Below are positions 8,116 through 17,628 of a stretch of DNA of 64,000 bases, piece by piece. Under the pieces are notes generated by a model, which was not told the origin of the DNA, made no database searches, and was given only the letters and a program-made list of their open reading frames with translations. Position 1 is the first letter of the stretch; each line of letters starts with the position of its first letter. Source of the DNA: Porticoccus litoralis (GTDB lineage: Bacteria > Pseudomonadota > Gammaproteobacteria > Pseudomonadales > Porticoccaceae); NCBI RefSeq assembly GCF_030676955.1, contig NZ_JAUUUU010000001.1, forward strand, positions 248,001 through 312,000, written 5' to 3'. The translations under genes and the position numbers were made by a program.

Positions 8116-8936
8116 AAACGTTCAGTGCCCCGACTTTTTTACTGCTGGTTTTGCTAGTGCTATCCAGCGGCAACGTTCTGGCCGCACCCTCCAGCAAGCA
8201 CCTGGATTTCTGGAATCACAGTAATGAATCAAATCTGACGACCGTAGACCACAGTACATGGCAGGGGTTATTAAACCGCAATGTGATCGATCAGCACCCT
8301 TCCGGTATCAACCGTTTTAACTACGCGGAGATTTCCGAGACGGATAGACGGCTGCTCAGCAGTTACCTGGAACAGATGCAGGCGATCGATCCCAGGGAAT
8401 TGAGCCGTGCGCAACAAAAGGCCTATTGGATCAACTTCTACAACGCCCTGACCATCAATCTGGTTATCAGCCACTATCCCGTTGAATCGATTACCAAGCT
8501 AGGCGAGGGTCTATTCAGCTTTGGGCCTTGGGACGACGAAATCAGCCAAATAGCCGGAGAGTCATTATCACTGAATGACATCGAGCACCGTATTCTTCGC
8601 CCCCTGTTTCCCGACAATCGCATTCACTACGCCGTCAACTGCGCCAGCCTGGGTTGCCCAAACCTCGCCAAACAGGCCTACACAGCTGAACACCTCGATG
8701 AACAATTGGAGAAAGCCGCCCGCGACTATATTAACCACCCGCGCGGTGTCGATTTCAAAGAAGGTGTCTTGTGGGTCTCCAGTATCTACGACTGGTATCG
8801 CGATGATTTTGGCGGCAGTGACCGGGCCCTGCTTCGCCATTTGATGCAATACGCAGCGCCGTCTCTGGCAGAAAAACTGGGCGGCTATGAGGGCAAGATC
8901 AAAGATCACTACGACTGGGCACTGAACAGTCCCTGA
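8112..8936 (+). CDS. Secreted DUF547-domain protein
   Basis: 274 residues. Signal peptide FLLLVLLVLSSGNVLAA (cleavage near residue 22), then the DUF547 core: AYWINFYNALTINLVISHYP, DIEHRILRP, HYAVNCASLGCPNL and WVSSIYDWYRDDFGG. The conserved NCASLGCP and HYA motifs are typical. DUF547 is a cysteine-peptidase-like fold of unknown substrate, found in the periplasm of many proteobacteria. The ATG overlaps the end of the broken glycosyltransferase; the two families often sit together, so translational coupling was probably ancestral. Confidence 0.88.
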   Translation: MKTFSAPTFLLLVLLVLSSGNVLAAPSSKHLDFWNHSNESNLTTVDHSTWQGLLNRNVIDQHPSGINRFNYAEISETDRRLLSSYLEQMQAIDPRELSRAQQKAYWINFYNALTINLVISHYPVESITKLGEGLFSFGPWDDEISQIAGESLSLNDIEHRILRPLFPDNRIHYAVNCASLGCPNLAKQAYTAEHLDEQLEKAARDYINHPRGVDFKEGVLWVSSIYDWYRDDFGGSDRALLRHLMQYAAPSLAEKLGGYEGKIKDHYDWALNSP

Positions 8937-8962
8937 CTACGCCAACAAAAGGAAAGATTTTG

Positions 8963-9502
8963 ATGAAGAAAGCTATCTCGCTAGTGGTATTCCTGTCCTG
9001 CCTGAGCCAGCTCTGTTATGGCGTGACGGAAGAAGAACGAAAGGCTAACTGGGACAAGCTGCGAGAAATAAAAAGCCAGACTACCCTAGTATTGCACCCC
9101 CAAAAAGGGGAAATAACACGAGGCCCCAATATAGTCGAACCCGGTGATGATCTTTCCAGTCATTTCTCGGAAGTTTACCTGTTAAGAATTATCGACCCCC
9201 AGGATAATGAATTCTACAAAATACACATTACCGCTCTGCACCGAGGAGACCAGTGGATGAACTACACACTGGCCGCCCGTAAAACGGGGTCCGGATTAAA
9301 GCTCTTAGCACTCTCACGAGAGGAGCGAACTGACAGTGAAGGCAACACCATGCGCGAAGAGCAGCTCGAACTCGCCATCAGCTTTCTGGATCTTGCCAAC
9401 AACATTGGTGGCCGTGGGCTCGATATTCTATTGCTCGGCGAAACCCGGCAGGAAATTCATATTTCCAGTTTGTACCTGTTAGCCATGATGCAGAGCATTT
9501 GA
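8963..9502 (+). CDS. Secreted protein of unknown function
   Basis: 179 residues, not recognised. Signal peptide MKKAISLVVFLSCLSQLCYG, then a soluble domain with no clear motif; acidic and polar, with two tryptophans early. AAGGAAAG stands 6–7 bases before the ATG at 8963. It follows the DUF547 gene by 26 bases on the same strand, so it is probably co-transcribed with it, and a strong terminator follows at 9630. Confidence 0.7.
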   Translation: MKKAISLVVFLSCLSQLCYGVTEEERKANWDKLREIKSQTTLVLHPQKGEITRGPNIVEPGDDLSSHFSEVYLLRIIDPQDNEFYKIHITALHRGDQWMNYTLAARKTGSGLKLLALSREERTDSEGNTMREEQLELAISFLDLANNIGGRGLDILLLGETRQEIHISSLYLLAMMQSI

Positions 9503-9623
9503 TGATCGCCTTGACCCAGCCAACCTATTTCTCTTGTTTACAGACGACCTTGGCTGACAACACAAACGTCAAACCGGGGACTTACCCCGTCGCCAAATTC
9601 AACAATACCCGGTGACAATCAAC

Positions 9624-9653
9624 AAAAAAGGCCCGCAATTGCGGGCCTTTTTT
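9624..9653. terminator. Bidirectional intrinsic terminator
   Basis: Perfect stem GGCCCGC (9630–9636) / GCGGGCC (9641–9647) with AATT loop, A-run on the left and T-run on the right. Serves both the plus-strand DUF547 operon and the minus-strand pntAB operon. Confidence 0.92.
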
Positions 9654-9673
9654 GTTGGTGAAGTATCGTGAAG

Positions 9674-11068
9674 TTAACCCCTGAGGGCACCCAATATCTT
9701 ATCCACTGTCTCCTTGGCGTCACCAAACAACATACGGGCGTTCTCCTTGAAGAACAGCGGGTTTTCCACGCCAGAATAACCGGTAGCCATACCGCGCTTA
9801 AGGATCACCACCTGACGAGACTTCCACACTTCCAGCACAGGCATACCGGCAATGGGGCTGCCCGGGTCTTCTGAAGCCGCCGGGTTAACCGTGTCGTTGG
9901 CACCGATCACCAGCACCACGTCGGTCTGCGGGAAGTCGTCATTGATTTCATCCATTTCCAGCACGATGTCATAGGGCACATGGGCTTCAGCAAGAAGCAC
10001 GTTCATGTGTCCCGGCAAACGACCCGCCACCGGGTGAATACCAAAGCGCACATTGATGCCCTTGTCGCGCAGGAACTTGGTGATATCTCCCACCGCGTTC
10101 TGGGCCTGAGCCACCGCCATGCCATAACCGGGCACGATGATCACAGAATCAGAGGCAAGCAGCTCTTCAGCCAGTTCATCCACAGAGGTTTCCTGGATTG
10201 TTTGATCTTCCAAGTCCGCAGAAGAACTGCTGCTGGTCTGGCCAAAGCCACCGAGAATCACGCTGATAAACGAGCGGTTCATGGCACGGCACATGATGTA
10301 ACTGAGGATAGCACCACTACTACCCACCAGCGCGCCGGTGACAATCAGTAGATCATTGCCAAGCATGAAACCAATGGCTGCCGCGGCCCAACCGGAGTAA
10401 CTGTTAAGCATCGAGACCACCACTGGCATATCGGCACCACCGATAGCCATGATCAGGTGAACCCCCAGGACCGACGCAATGGCTGTCATCAGGATCAGAG
10501 CAAATATCCCCGCCGCCTTGCTCTCAGCACCGACGAACATAATACCCAACACGATCGTCACCAGCAGCGCAGCCAGATTCATATAATGGCGTCCCGGCAG
10601 AGTCAGTGCCTTGCTGGGAATTCTGGCGTCGAGCTTACCGCAGGCAATCAGCGATCCAGTAAAGGTGACGGCGCCAATAAAGATACCCAGGTATATCTCG
10701 ATCAGCTTGATCGTGTGCTCGGCACCGTGGGTAACAATCAACGGTTCGATATAACCTGAAAAACCCACCAGCACGGCGGCCAGACCCACAAAGCTGTGCA
10801 GCAGTGCCACCAGCTGGGGCATCTGCGTCATTTCCACTTTGTTGGCGAGCATCAGGCCGATGCCGCTACCAATGAGAATTGCCAAAACAATACTGACAAT
10901 GCCACTGCCACCAAAGCTGGCAATGGTCACGATGATAGCGATGAAAATACCCGCCACACCGTAGTAGTTACCCTTTCGGGCGGTTTCCTGATGGCTCAGT
11001 CCGCCAAGACTGAGAATAAACAAAATGCTGGCCACAACGTAGGCCACACTAACTATTCCATAACTCAT
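9674..11068 (-). CDS. pntB: NAD(P)+ transhydrogenase, beta subunit
   Basis: 464 residues, normal PntB length. The N-terminal two thirds are hydrophobic (about nine membrane helices, from YVVASILFILSLGGLSHQET onward), forming the proton channel. The C-terminal domain III binds NADP(H): VIIVPGYGMAVAQAQNAV, HPVAGRLPGHMNVLLAEA, VVLVIGANDTVNPAA and GMATGYSGVENPLF. With PntA it couples proton entry to NADPH formation from NADH in the inner membrane. Lies 12 bases after pntA on the minus strand. Confidence 0.96.
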   Translation of the reverse strand: MSYGIVSVAYVVASILFILSLGGLSHQETARKGNYYGVAGIFIAIIVTIASFGGSGIVSIVLAILIGSGIGLMLANKVEMTQMPQLVALLHSFVGLAAVLVGFSGYIEPLIVTHGAEHTIKLIEIYLGIFIGAVTFTGSLIACGKLDARIPSKALTLPGRHYMNLAALLVTIVLGIMFVGAESKAAGIFALILMTAIASVLGVHLIMAIGGADMPVVVSMLNSYSGWAAAAIGFMLGNDLLIVTGALVGSSGAILSYIMCRAMNRSFISVILGGFGQTSSSSSADLEDQTIQETSVDELAEELLASDSVIIVPGYGMAVAQAQNAVGDITKFLRDKGINVRFGIHPVAGRLPGHMNVLLAEAHVPYDIVLEMDEINDDFPQTDVVLVIGANDTVNPAASEDPGSPIAGMPVLEVWKSRQVVILKRGMATGYSGVENPLFFKENARMLFGDAKETVDKILGALRG

Positions 11069-11080
11069 GGTGTGACCCCC

Positions 11081-12655
11081 TTATTTGCGGAACATTTTCA
11101 GCATGCGATGGGTGACTCGGAAGCCCCCCGCAATGTTAATAGTGGCGATGAGCACAGCCACAAAGGCCATTATGCCCACTGCAGCTCCTTCAGCCCGAGC
11201 CAGGTGCAACAGCGCCCCGATCACGATAATGCCACTGATGGCATTGGTGACACTCATCAGCGGTGTGTGCAGTGAAGCCGTGACGTTCCAGATCACCTGC
11301 CAACCGATAAAACAGGCCAGCACAAACACGGTAAAGTGGGTGAGGAAGCTTTCCGGCGCATAAGCACCAACGCCGAGCAGCGCCAACGCCGTGACAGCAA
11401 ACAGTGCGATCTTGCCACCCCACTTGCGCAGCGGCGAGGGTGCGACGGCAGCCTTACCCGCCGGTGAGGGCTCTTCGGTACTGGGTTTGGGCGCAGCAAC
11501 CGACACTTCAACCTTGGGTGGTGGCCAGGTAATAGACCCGTCATTCACCACGGTCAATCCGCGGATCACGGTATCTTCCATATCAACCACTGGCTGACCA
11601 TCTTTCTCGGGTGTCAGGTCAGTCACCAAGTGGACCAGGTTACTGGCATAGAGGTCACTGGACACCTTAGCCATGCGGCTGGGCAGGTCGGTGTAACCGA
11701 CAATGGAGACATCGTGCTTCACAGCAACCACACCGGGTTCGGTCAGCTCACAGTTGCCACCGCGCTCGGAGGCGAGGTCGACAATCACACTGCCGGGCTT
11801 CATGGATTCAACCATTTCCGCAGTAATCAATTTAGGTGCTGGACGGCCGGGAATCAGTGCCGTGGTGATGATAATATCCACCTCTTTGGCCTGTTCCGCA
11901 AAAAGTGCCATTTCCGCCTGGATGAACTCGTCGCTCATTTGCTTGGCGTAACCGCCACCGCCGCTGCCATCCTCGTCACCGAAATCCAGCTCCAGGAACT
12001 CGGCACCCATACTTTCCACCTGTTCTTTAACTTCCAGGCGGGTATCAAAGGCGCGCACAATAGCGCCCATACTGTTGGCGGTACCAATGGCCGCCAGACC
12101 GGCGACGCCGGCACCAATAATCATGATCTTGGCTGGGGGCACCTTGCCAGCAGCAGTGACCTGACCGGTAAAGAAACGACCGAAATGATTGGCTGCTTCA
12201 ATAACTGCCCGATAGCCGGCAATGTTGGCCATAGCGCTCAGGGCATCCATTTTCTGGGCACGACTAATACGGGGCAAACTGTCGATAGCAAATGCCGTCA
12301 CGCCCTTTTCAGCCAACTTGTCGAGTAATTCAGGGTTCTGGGCGGGCCAGATATAACAGGCCAGAGACGCCCCCTGTTTCATCATGTCGACTTCGTGACG
12401 ACCTAACTGTGAATTATCCATGGGAGCACGTACTTTCAACACAAAGTCCGCTTGTCCCCAGAGGGAGGGAGCATCCACCGCAATGGCGGCGCCGGCGTTC
12501 ACATAAGCCTCGTCGTCGTAGTGGGCAGGATCACCAGCCCCCGACTGAATCAATACCTCATAGCCCAGCTTGATGAGCTTTTGTACCGAGGCCGGTGTAG
12601 CGGCAACACGCCGCTCGTCCGGAAAAATTTCCTTCGGGATACCTATTGTTATCAT
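11081..12655 (-). CDS. pntA: NAD(P)+ transhydrogenase, alpha subunit
   Basis: 524 residues from the ATG at 12655, chosen because the product then starts MITIGIPKEIFPDERRVAAT as in the family and GGAG lies 9 bases upstream. Domain I binds NAD(H): PPAKIMIIGAGVAGLAAIGT, RAFDTRLEVKEQVESMGAEF and ERGGNCELTEPG. A Pro/Ala-rich linker (about 385–410) follows, then three or four C-terminal membrane helices, so the parts that are separate PntAA and PntAB in some bacteria are fused here. Operon with pntB. Confidence 0.95.
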   Translation of the reverse strand: MITIGIPKEIFPDERRVAATPASVQKLIKLGYEVLIQSGAGDPAHYDDEAYVNAGAAIAVDAPSLWGQADFVLKVRAPMDNSQLGRHEVDMMKQGASLACYIWPAQNPELLDKLAEKGVTAFAIDSLPRISRAQKMDALSAMANIAGYRAVIEAANHFGRFFTGQVTAAGKVPPAKIMIIGAGVAGLAAIGTANSMGAIVRAFDTRLEVKEQVESMGAEFLELDFGDEDGSGGGGYAKQMSDEFIQAEMALFAEQAKEVDIIITTALIPGRPAPKLITAEMVESMKPGSVIVDLASERGGNCELTEPGVVAVKHDVSIVGYTDLPSRMAKVSSDLYASNLVHLVTDLTPEKDGQPVVDMEDTVIRGLTVVNDGSITWPPPKVEVSVAAPKPSTEEPSPAGKAAVAPSPLRKWGGKIALFAVTALALLGVGAYAPESFLTHFTVFVLACFIGWQVIWNVTASLHTPLMSVTNAISGIIVIGALLHLARAEGAAVGIMAFVAVLIATINIAGGFRVTHRMLKMFRK

Positions 12656-13132
12656 CAGCATTCTCTCCAAACCTGATCTCGGGTCAGGTGCATAGTCCAT
12701 AAATGTAAACACGCAAAGCGGGTTCGCCTAACTTGTGACTATCCAGCCGGAAAAACATGACTGTGCCGTAACTAAAGCACTGAATACTTTAGAAAACCAG
12801 CATATTGTCCGTTTTTAAATAGTAAAAGTGTTGCTGCTCCTACAACCGCTTTGAATGTTACGCCATACACAGGCAGCGTAAATCATTCTTTTATAGGATA
12901 GTTTTATGAGATATATAAGAAATTATGATGAGTTACGAAATCGCATAAGCCATCTTTTACAAAACATTTACAAAATCGCCCTTAAGCACTGCTTTGACGT
13001 TACTGATAAAGAGGTATGACATCCGGGCTCTGTCAAAAGTACCTCACTGACATCCCCTCAATAACGCCCACTGCGCTAAGGGGCGGCACCTTATCATGCT
13101 CACCCACATTTACCACCCGTAGCGAGAAAAAA
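12656..13132. other. Intergenic region upstream of pntAB
   Basis: Contains the minus-strand pntAB promoter region and is notably AT-rich at 12760–13020. A 37-codon plus-strand reading frame at 12906–13019 is listed separately. No other gene or repeat was recognised. Confidence 0.45.
12906..13019 (+). CDS. Possible 37-residue small protein
   Basis: ATG to TGA, 37 residues, starting MRYIRNYDELRNR and ending DVTDKEV. AGGA stands about 8 bases upstream. The sequence is basic at the start, amphipathic in the middle (HLLQNIYKIALKH), and could form one helix. No family recognised. It is AT-rich compared with its neighbours and stands alone between divergent genes, so it may be chance. Confidence 0.25.
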   Translation: MRYIRNYDELRNRISHLLQNIYKIALKHCFDVTDKEV

Positions 13133-13882
13133 TCAGCGGCTGAAGAGTTTTTTAAGTAGCGCTGTAGTCTGTTTGGCTGGGTCCTGCCGAATGGCCGCCT
13201 CTTCCTGAGCCAGATAATAAAAAATACCAGCCATGCCTTTTTCAATGGTGTAATCGGTAAGATCGGTTTTCAGGTCCGGCACAAATGGCAAAGTTTTGTA
13301 GTTGCCGGCAATACTGTCATAAACCTGCACGGCACCCACCTGACTGAGACTGTCGGCAATCACCGGACGCATTGCCTCACCCAGAGAACCACTCATTTTG
13401 TCACGGAAGTATTGGGTAGCGGCATCTTCCGAACCATTGTAGATATTGCGGGCATCCTCAATCGTCATCTCGCTGATGGCATCCAGAAACAGTGTCTTGG
13501 CCTTTGGCGTCGCGGCTTCGGCAGCTCGGTTAAGCCGTGTTTCCAGTTCCACCAGGCTGGCGCCCATACCAACCTTCTCCAGCAAAGCCTTGGCCTGTTG
13601 GATTTGCGCAGGCAACGGAATATGAATCTGCTCGTCTGCCAAAAACCCATCGTTGGCCCCGAGCTGTGATACCACTTTGCCGGTGCCCACCTTGAGGGCG
13701 TCCTTGAGTCCAGCGGCAATTTCCTCCACCGACAGATTATTCAGAGAGGCGGAAGAAGTCTCTGTAGAAGTGCCCGTGGCACTTTCCAGCAACTGTCGAC
13801 CGCTTTCCCACCAGCTGGCGGCATTTACGGCCATGGAGAACATCAGCAATGACAGGGTAACGAAATGAATTCCAGACTTCAT
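13133..13882 (-). CDS. DUF4197 secreted protein
   Basis: 249 residues from the ATG at 13882, giving MKSGIHFVTLSLLMFSMAVN and a signal peptide cleaved near AASWW. The mature part matches DUF4197: LSVEEIAAGLKDALKVGTGK, IHIPLPAQIQQAKALLEKVG, YFRDKMSGSL and the C-terminal IEKGMAGIFYYLAQEEAAIR…LLKKLF. DUF4197 proteins are common periplasmic proteins of unknown function. An upstream in-frame start at 13927 gives a poorer signal peptide. Monocistronic. Confidence 0.88.
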   Translation of the reverse strand: MKSGIHFVTLSLLMFSMAVNAASWWESGRQLLESATGTSTETSSASLNNLSVEEIAAGLKDALKVGTGKVVSQLGANDGFLADEQIHIPLPAQIQQAKALLEKVGMGASLVELETRLNRAAEAATPKAKTLFLDAISEMTIEDARNIYNGSEDAATQYFRDKMSGSLGEAMRPVIADSLSQVGAVQVYDSIAGNYKTLPFVPDLKTDLTDYTIEKGMAGIFYYLAQEEAAIRQDPAKQTTALLKKLFSR

Positions 13883-14053
13883 GGGTAGCACTCTCTGATC
13901 CTGAGAAATGAGCGCATAGCGTAGCACGGCTGTTGTATGGGGTTAATGGCAATTCGCCGCTTAAATGAGATGAGTAAACTTGATTGAAAAAAGCAGGCTA
14001 AAGATAAAAAACACCTACAATTAACTTTAAATTCTATAGTTAACTATATGTAA

Positions 14054-14878
14054 TTATTTAACTTCTATACCGTACTGAGTTTCAACTTTCATGCGCCACT
14101 CTTTTTGATTTTCTTTACCCGCTCGGTATACCCACCCCTGAACCTCAATAAATCGCCCTTGTAGAGATTGGTACCAATTGCGATCAAAGCGATACCAATG
14201 CTCAGGATAGGTAATGGCAACCAGGCGATTATCCAGCTCAAGTCGCCAGCTCTTTTTGCCCAGCTTTATTGCGGTCACCTTGCCCTGCACCCGTTGAAAT
14301 CCGCCAGTGGCAATACCTGAGGCGGACACCGGTGCAATCCCGGCGGCACTCCACAAACCAAGCCCGGCGGAACGTGCTCGCGCTTCGGCACTGGCCAGAC
14401 ATTCCGCCTGGGTCAGATTTGGCGGAACGGCTACATGATAGGCAAGCCCCTGCTCCAGCAACTGTTGCTCAAGACTTTCACCCCGAGTATTAAACACGTG
14501 TGCCAGCGTGCGTCCGTATCGATCTTTGGCCTGCTTGTCGACAGATATCATGACCTGTCCTGAATGGCGGACAAACTCCTCAACCAAACGGGTAGCTGCT
14601 TTTGCCAGTGGTTGATCCGGCCTGCCATCACGCCCCATTTCGGTGGCGTTGACACCGATCAGTCGCAGCTTGCGACCATCGTCAAGTTTCAGGGTATCGC
14701 CGTCGTAGACGTGATAGACGGAAACAGGCTCAAGGGGGCCAACGGGTTCACAGGTTACGCCGGCCCAAGCCGATCCAAAAAATACGAAAGGAAGTAAAGC
14801 GAAAAAACGTACAACAAAAAACGCGCTTCGGGCTTTAGCCGGAAGCGCGTTTTGGCCGCCTCGAAAGGCCAGCTGCAT
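14054..14878 (-). CDS. Secreted thermonuclease-family protein
   Basis: 274 residues. The staphylococcal-nuclease fold is clear: VYDGDTLKLDDGRKLRLIGV, NATE and DRYGRTLAHVF carry the calcium-binding Asp and the catalytic Arg/Glu/Arg set; GLAYHVAVPP and GLGLWS follow. The C-terminal 90 residues are a further beta-rich part. The hydrophobic FFALLPFVFFGSAWAG is a signal peptide. The first possible start is the ATG at 14878, 4 bases after the rpmE stop. That places the rpmE terminator hairpin inside codons about 10–22, so most rpmE transcripts would stop inside this gene. No start codon exists between the hairpin and the signal peptide. Confidence 0.85.
   Translation of the reverse strand: MQLAFRGGQNALPAKARSAFFVVRFFALLPFVFFGSAWAGVTCEPVGPLEPVSVYHVYDGDTLKLDDGRKLRLIGVNATEMGRDGRPDQPLAKAATRLVEEFVRHSGQVMISVDKQAKDRYGRTLAHVFNTRGESLEQQLLEQGLAYHVAVPPNLTQAECLASAEARARSAGLGLWSAAGIAPVSASGIATGGFQRVQGKVTAIKLGKKSWRLELDNRLVAITYPEHWYRFDRNWYQSLQGRFIEVQGWVYRAGKENQKEWRMKVETQYGIEVK
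14815..14851 (-). terminator. rpmE intrinsic terminator, inside the nuclease 5' coding region
   Basis: On the minus strand ACGCGCTTC (14850–14842) pairs with GAAGCGCGT (14829–14821), followed by a T-run (14821–14816). It lies about 32 bases after the rpmE stop and within the nuclease reading frame. Confidence 0.88.
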
Positions 14879-14882
14879 AAAC

Positions 14883-15098
14883 TTATTTCTTGGCGGAACG
14901 ACCAGCGAAACGCTTGTTGAAGCGGTCGATACGGCCACCAGTATCAACAACTTTCTGCTTGCCGGTGTAGAAGGGGTGGCACTGGGAGCAAACATCCACG
15001 TGGATGCTGTCACTCAGGGTGGAGCCAACTTCAATAACGTTGCCACAACTGCAAGTTGCAGACAACGTGCCATAATTCGGGTGAATTTCTGCTTTCAT
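14883..15098 (-). CDS. rpmE: 50S ribosomal protein L31, zinc-binding type
   Basis: 71 residues, MKAEIHPNYGTLSATCSCGN, ending RFAGRSAKK. Cysteines at 16, 18, 37 and 40 (CSC and CSQC) mark the zinc-containing C+ form. It sits at the 50S/30S bridge. A strong terminator follows. Divergent from priA, the same arrangement as in Pseudomonas. Confidence 0.97.
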   Translation of the reverse strand: MKAEIHPNYGTLSATCSCGNVIEVGSTLSDSIHVDVCSQCHPFYTGKQKVVDTGGRIDRFNKRFAGRSAKK

Positions 15099-15341
15099 TT
15101 TCTCTTAGCCTCTGTATCTTGCACACCGCAACCCGATCTCTGTTCAACCCGAATCTCCTGTCTGGGATCAGTATGCACATCTGGTACACTGCAGATCTCG
15201 GTCAGGTTTTGGCTGATTGCCAATGCGTTCAGCCATTCGGGATGCCTTTCAATTATGCCGGGCACCGCATGCCGCCTTAACGGAGCGCGAATACTACCAG
15301 AAAACAGTCCCCTTTCAAGGTTTTAGCATAAAAACACTGCG

Positions 15342-17546
15342 ATGACAGATCCCGCCATTCTCCGCATTGCCATTCCCTCTCCATTGCGGCGGCTGTTTGA
15401 TTACCTCTACCCTGCCGAACTTGGCCCATTACCAGAAGCAGGCTGCCGCGTACTGGTCCCTTTTGGACGCCGCCAACTGGTTGGGATTGTCATTGGTCAG
15501 GCAAGCAGCAGTGAAGTACCAACAGATAAATTAAAGCCCATAGCGGCGTTGCTGGATTGCGAGCCCCTGCTATCTCAGAATCTTCTGGAGCTGGGATCAT
15601 GGGCCGCCAGTTACTATCAGCACCCGATCGGCGATGCACTCAGTTCACTGTTACCTGTGCTGCTGCGCCGCGGAGAACCACTGCCTAGCAATGCAGAACC
15701 GGCATGGCAACTGACAACTCGCGGCAAAGGACTACCGGAATCAGCCCTGTCCAGAGCACCGCGACAGCAACAGGTGTTACAGCAACTGCAACTTCGCACT
15801 GCCAGCCGTAGTCACTTTCAGCAACTGGGCATCAGCAGCACCATATTGCGGCAGCTGGAACAGAAAGGTTTGATTGAGCAGATTGAGTTGGCACCAGAAG
15901 CCAGCGTTGATCATTCAAACTTGCTGGCGGAACCTTCCCTGCCCCTTTACCCAGAACAACAACAGGCCCTGGAACAGATTCAACTGTCGGGTTTTCACAG
16001 CTACCTGCTGGATGGCACAACCGGAAGCGGCAAAACCGAGGTTTACCTGCAACTGATTGAACAGGTGGTGCGAAAGGGTCGCCAGGCGCTGGTCATGATT
16101 CCTGAGATCAGCCTGACACCTCAGACCTTACAGCGCTTTACCTCAAGATTTAATTGTCCTGTCGCCGTAATTCATTCCGGACTCACAGACAGAGAACGGG
16201 CATTGGCCTGGGATCAGGCCAGAACCGGACGGGCAGCCATTGTCCTTGGCACCCGCTCCGCCATTTTTACGCCACTGAAAAACCCCGGCCTGTTAATCGT
16301 TGACGAGGAACATGACAGTTCTTTCAAGCAACAGGAAGGGTTTCGCTATTCGGCCCGAGATCTGGCAGTGTGGCGCGCCCAGTCAGAACAAATACCCCTC
16401 ATACTGGGTTCGGCCACGCCATCCCTGGAGTCACTGTACAACTGCCAGCAACAGCGATACACCCGCCTGGTATTGTCATCCCGTGCCGGCGCGTCGCAGC
16501 AGCCTGCCTGGCAGACTGTCGATGTTCGTCAGCACCGCCTGTCCTCTGGTTTCTCCCGAGAATTGTTTGATGCCATGCAGACGCAACTGGATGACGGCAA
16601 CCAGGTACTGGTCTTCCTGAACCGCCGGGGATTTGCCCCCACGCTCAGCTGCCACCAGTGCGGCTGGATTGCCAACTGTCACCGCTGCGAAGCTCGGCTC
16701 ACCGTACACCGCCAGATTAACCGCCTGATCTGCCACCACTGTGAGTTTCAGCAGACTGTGCCGACGCGATGCTCCCAATGCCATAGCGTGCAGTTACAGT
16801 GTGTGGGCCAGGGCACGGAACGAAGCGAGGAAACCCTGGCAGCTCTTTTCCCGGATTTTCCGGTCATTCGGGTTGATCGGGATACTACCCGCCGCAAACA
16901 GGCCATGCAGGAAATCGTTGCAAAGATTCACAGCGGCGAGCCCTGTATTTTGGTGGGCACACAAATGCTGGCTAAGGGCCACCATTTCCCCAATGTCACG
17001 CTGGTGGCAATACTGGATGCCGACGCCGGACTGTTCAGCGCAGATTTTCGCGCCGCAGAGAAAATGGGCCAGCTAATCACCCAGGTTGCGGGACGGGCTG
17101 GGCGAGGAAAAAAGCCCGGCATGGTCATTCTGCAAAGCCAGCACTGTGAACACCCGTTGATTTCCACCTTGATCCACCAATCCTACAGCGAATTTTGCGA
17201 GATGCTGCTAACTGAACGGCGACTGGCCCAGCTGCCACCGTTTCGCTATATGGCATTGCTACGAGCCGAGGCCCGCAACATGACTGATGCTGAAAACTTC
17301 TTAGCCTATGCCCGCCAATTGGCTGAACAGCAGGTTTCACCCAACCCGGACATCAGCTACCTGGGGCCACTACCCGCACCAATGGAAAAACGCAGCGGTC
17401 GTTTTCGACAGCAATTCAGTATCACCTGCCGCGAAAGACCCAGGCTCCAGCAGTTGATGAGCTGGCTTTGCCCACAACTTGAAGCGTCCTCTCTGGGGAA
17501 AAAAGTGCGCTGGTCGGTAGATATCGACCCACAGGATATGAGCTGA
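15342..17546 (+). CDS. priA: Primosomal helicase PriA
   Basis: 734 residues, full length. Residues 1–100 form the 3'-DNA-binding domain (MTDPAILRIAIPSPLRRLFD). The helicase core has Walker A GTTGSGKT at 225–232, DEEH at 321–324, LGSATPS, and a cysteine-rich zinc region (CHQCGWIANCHRCEARLTVH, CHHC, CSQC) at about 434–475. Motif VI appears as QVAGRAGRG. PriA restarts stalled replication forks by loading DnaB through PriB/DnaT. Monocistronic or co-transcribed with the SPOR gene 82 bases later. Confidence 0.97.
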   Translation: MTDPAILRIAIPSPLRRLFDYLYPAELGPLPEAGCRVLVPFGRRQLVGIVIGQASSSEVPTDKLKPIAALLDCEPLLSQNLLELGSWAASYYQHPIGDALSSLLPVLLRRGEPLPSNAEPAWQLTTRGKGLPESALSRAPRQQQVLQQLQLRTASRSHFQQLGISSTILRQLEQKGLIEQIELAPEASVDHSNLLAEPSLPLYPEQQQALEQIQLSGFHSYLLDGTTGSGKTEVYLQLIEQVVRKGRQALVMIPEISLTPQTLQRFTSRFNCPVAVIHSGLTDRERALAWDQARTGRAAIVLGTRSAIFTPLKNPGLLIVDEEHDSSFKQQEGFRYSARDLAVWRAQSEQIPLILGSATPSLESLYNCQQQRYTRLVLSSRAGASQQPAWQTVDVRQHRLSSGFSRELFDAMQTQLDDGNQVLVFLNRRGFAPTLSCHQCGWIANCHRCEARLTVHRQINRLICHHCEFQQTVPTRCSQCHSVQLQCVGQGTERSEETLAALFPDFPVIRVDRDTTRRKQAMQEIVAKIHSGEPCILVGTQMLAKGHHFPNVTLVAILDADAGLFSADFRAAEKMGQLITQVAGRAGRGKKPGMVILQSQHCEHPLISTLIHQSYSEFCEMLLTERRLAQLPPFRYMALLRAEARNMTDAENFLAYARQLAEQQVSPNPDISYLGPLPAPMEKRSGRFRQQFSITCRERPRLQQLMSWLCPQLEASSLGKKVRWSVDIDPQDMS

Positions 17547-17628
17547 TAACAGCATTTAATTGGAAGCGCTGGCGGCCACTGTGAGTTAATCCTACAATGG
17601 CGCCCAGCATAGGAGTAGTGTCACACCC

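Noticed and set aside
11630..12328. 232-codon plus-strand frame within pntA
   Set aside because: Shadow of pntA; His/Gly-rich translation with no family features.
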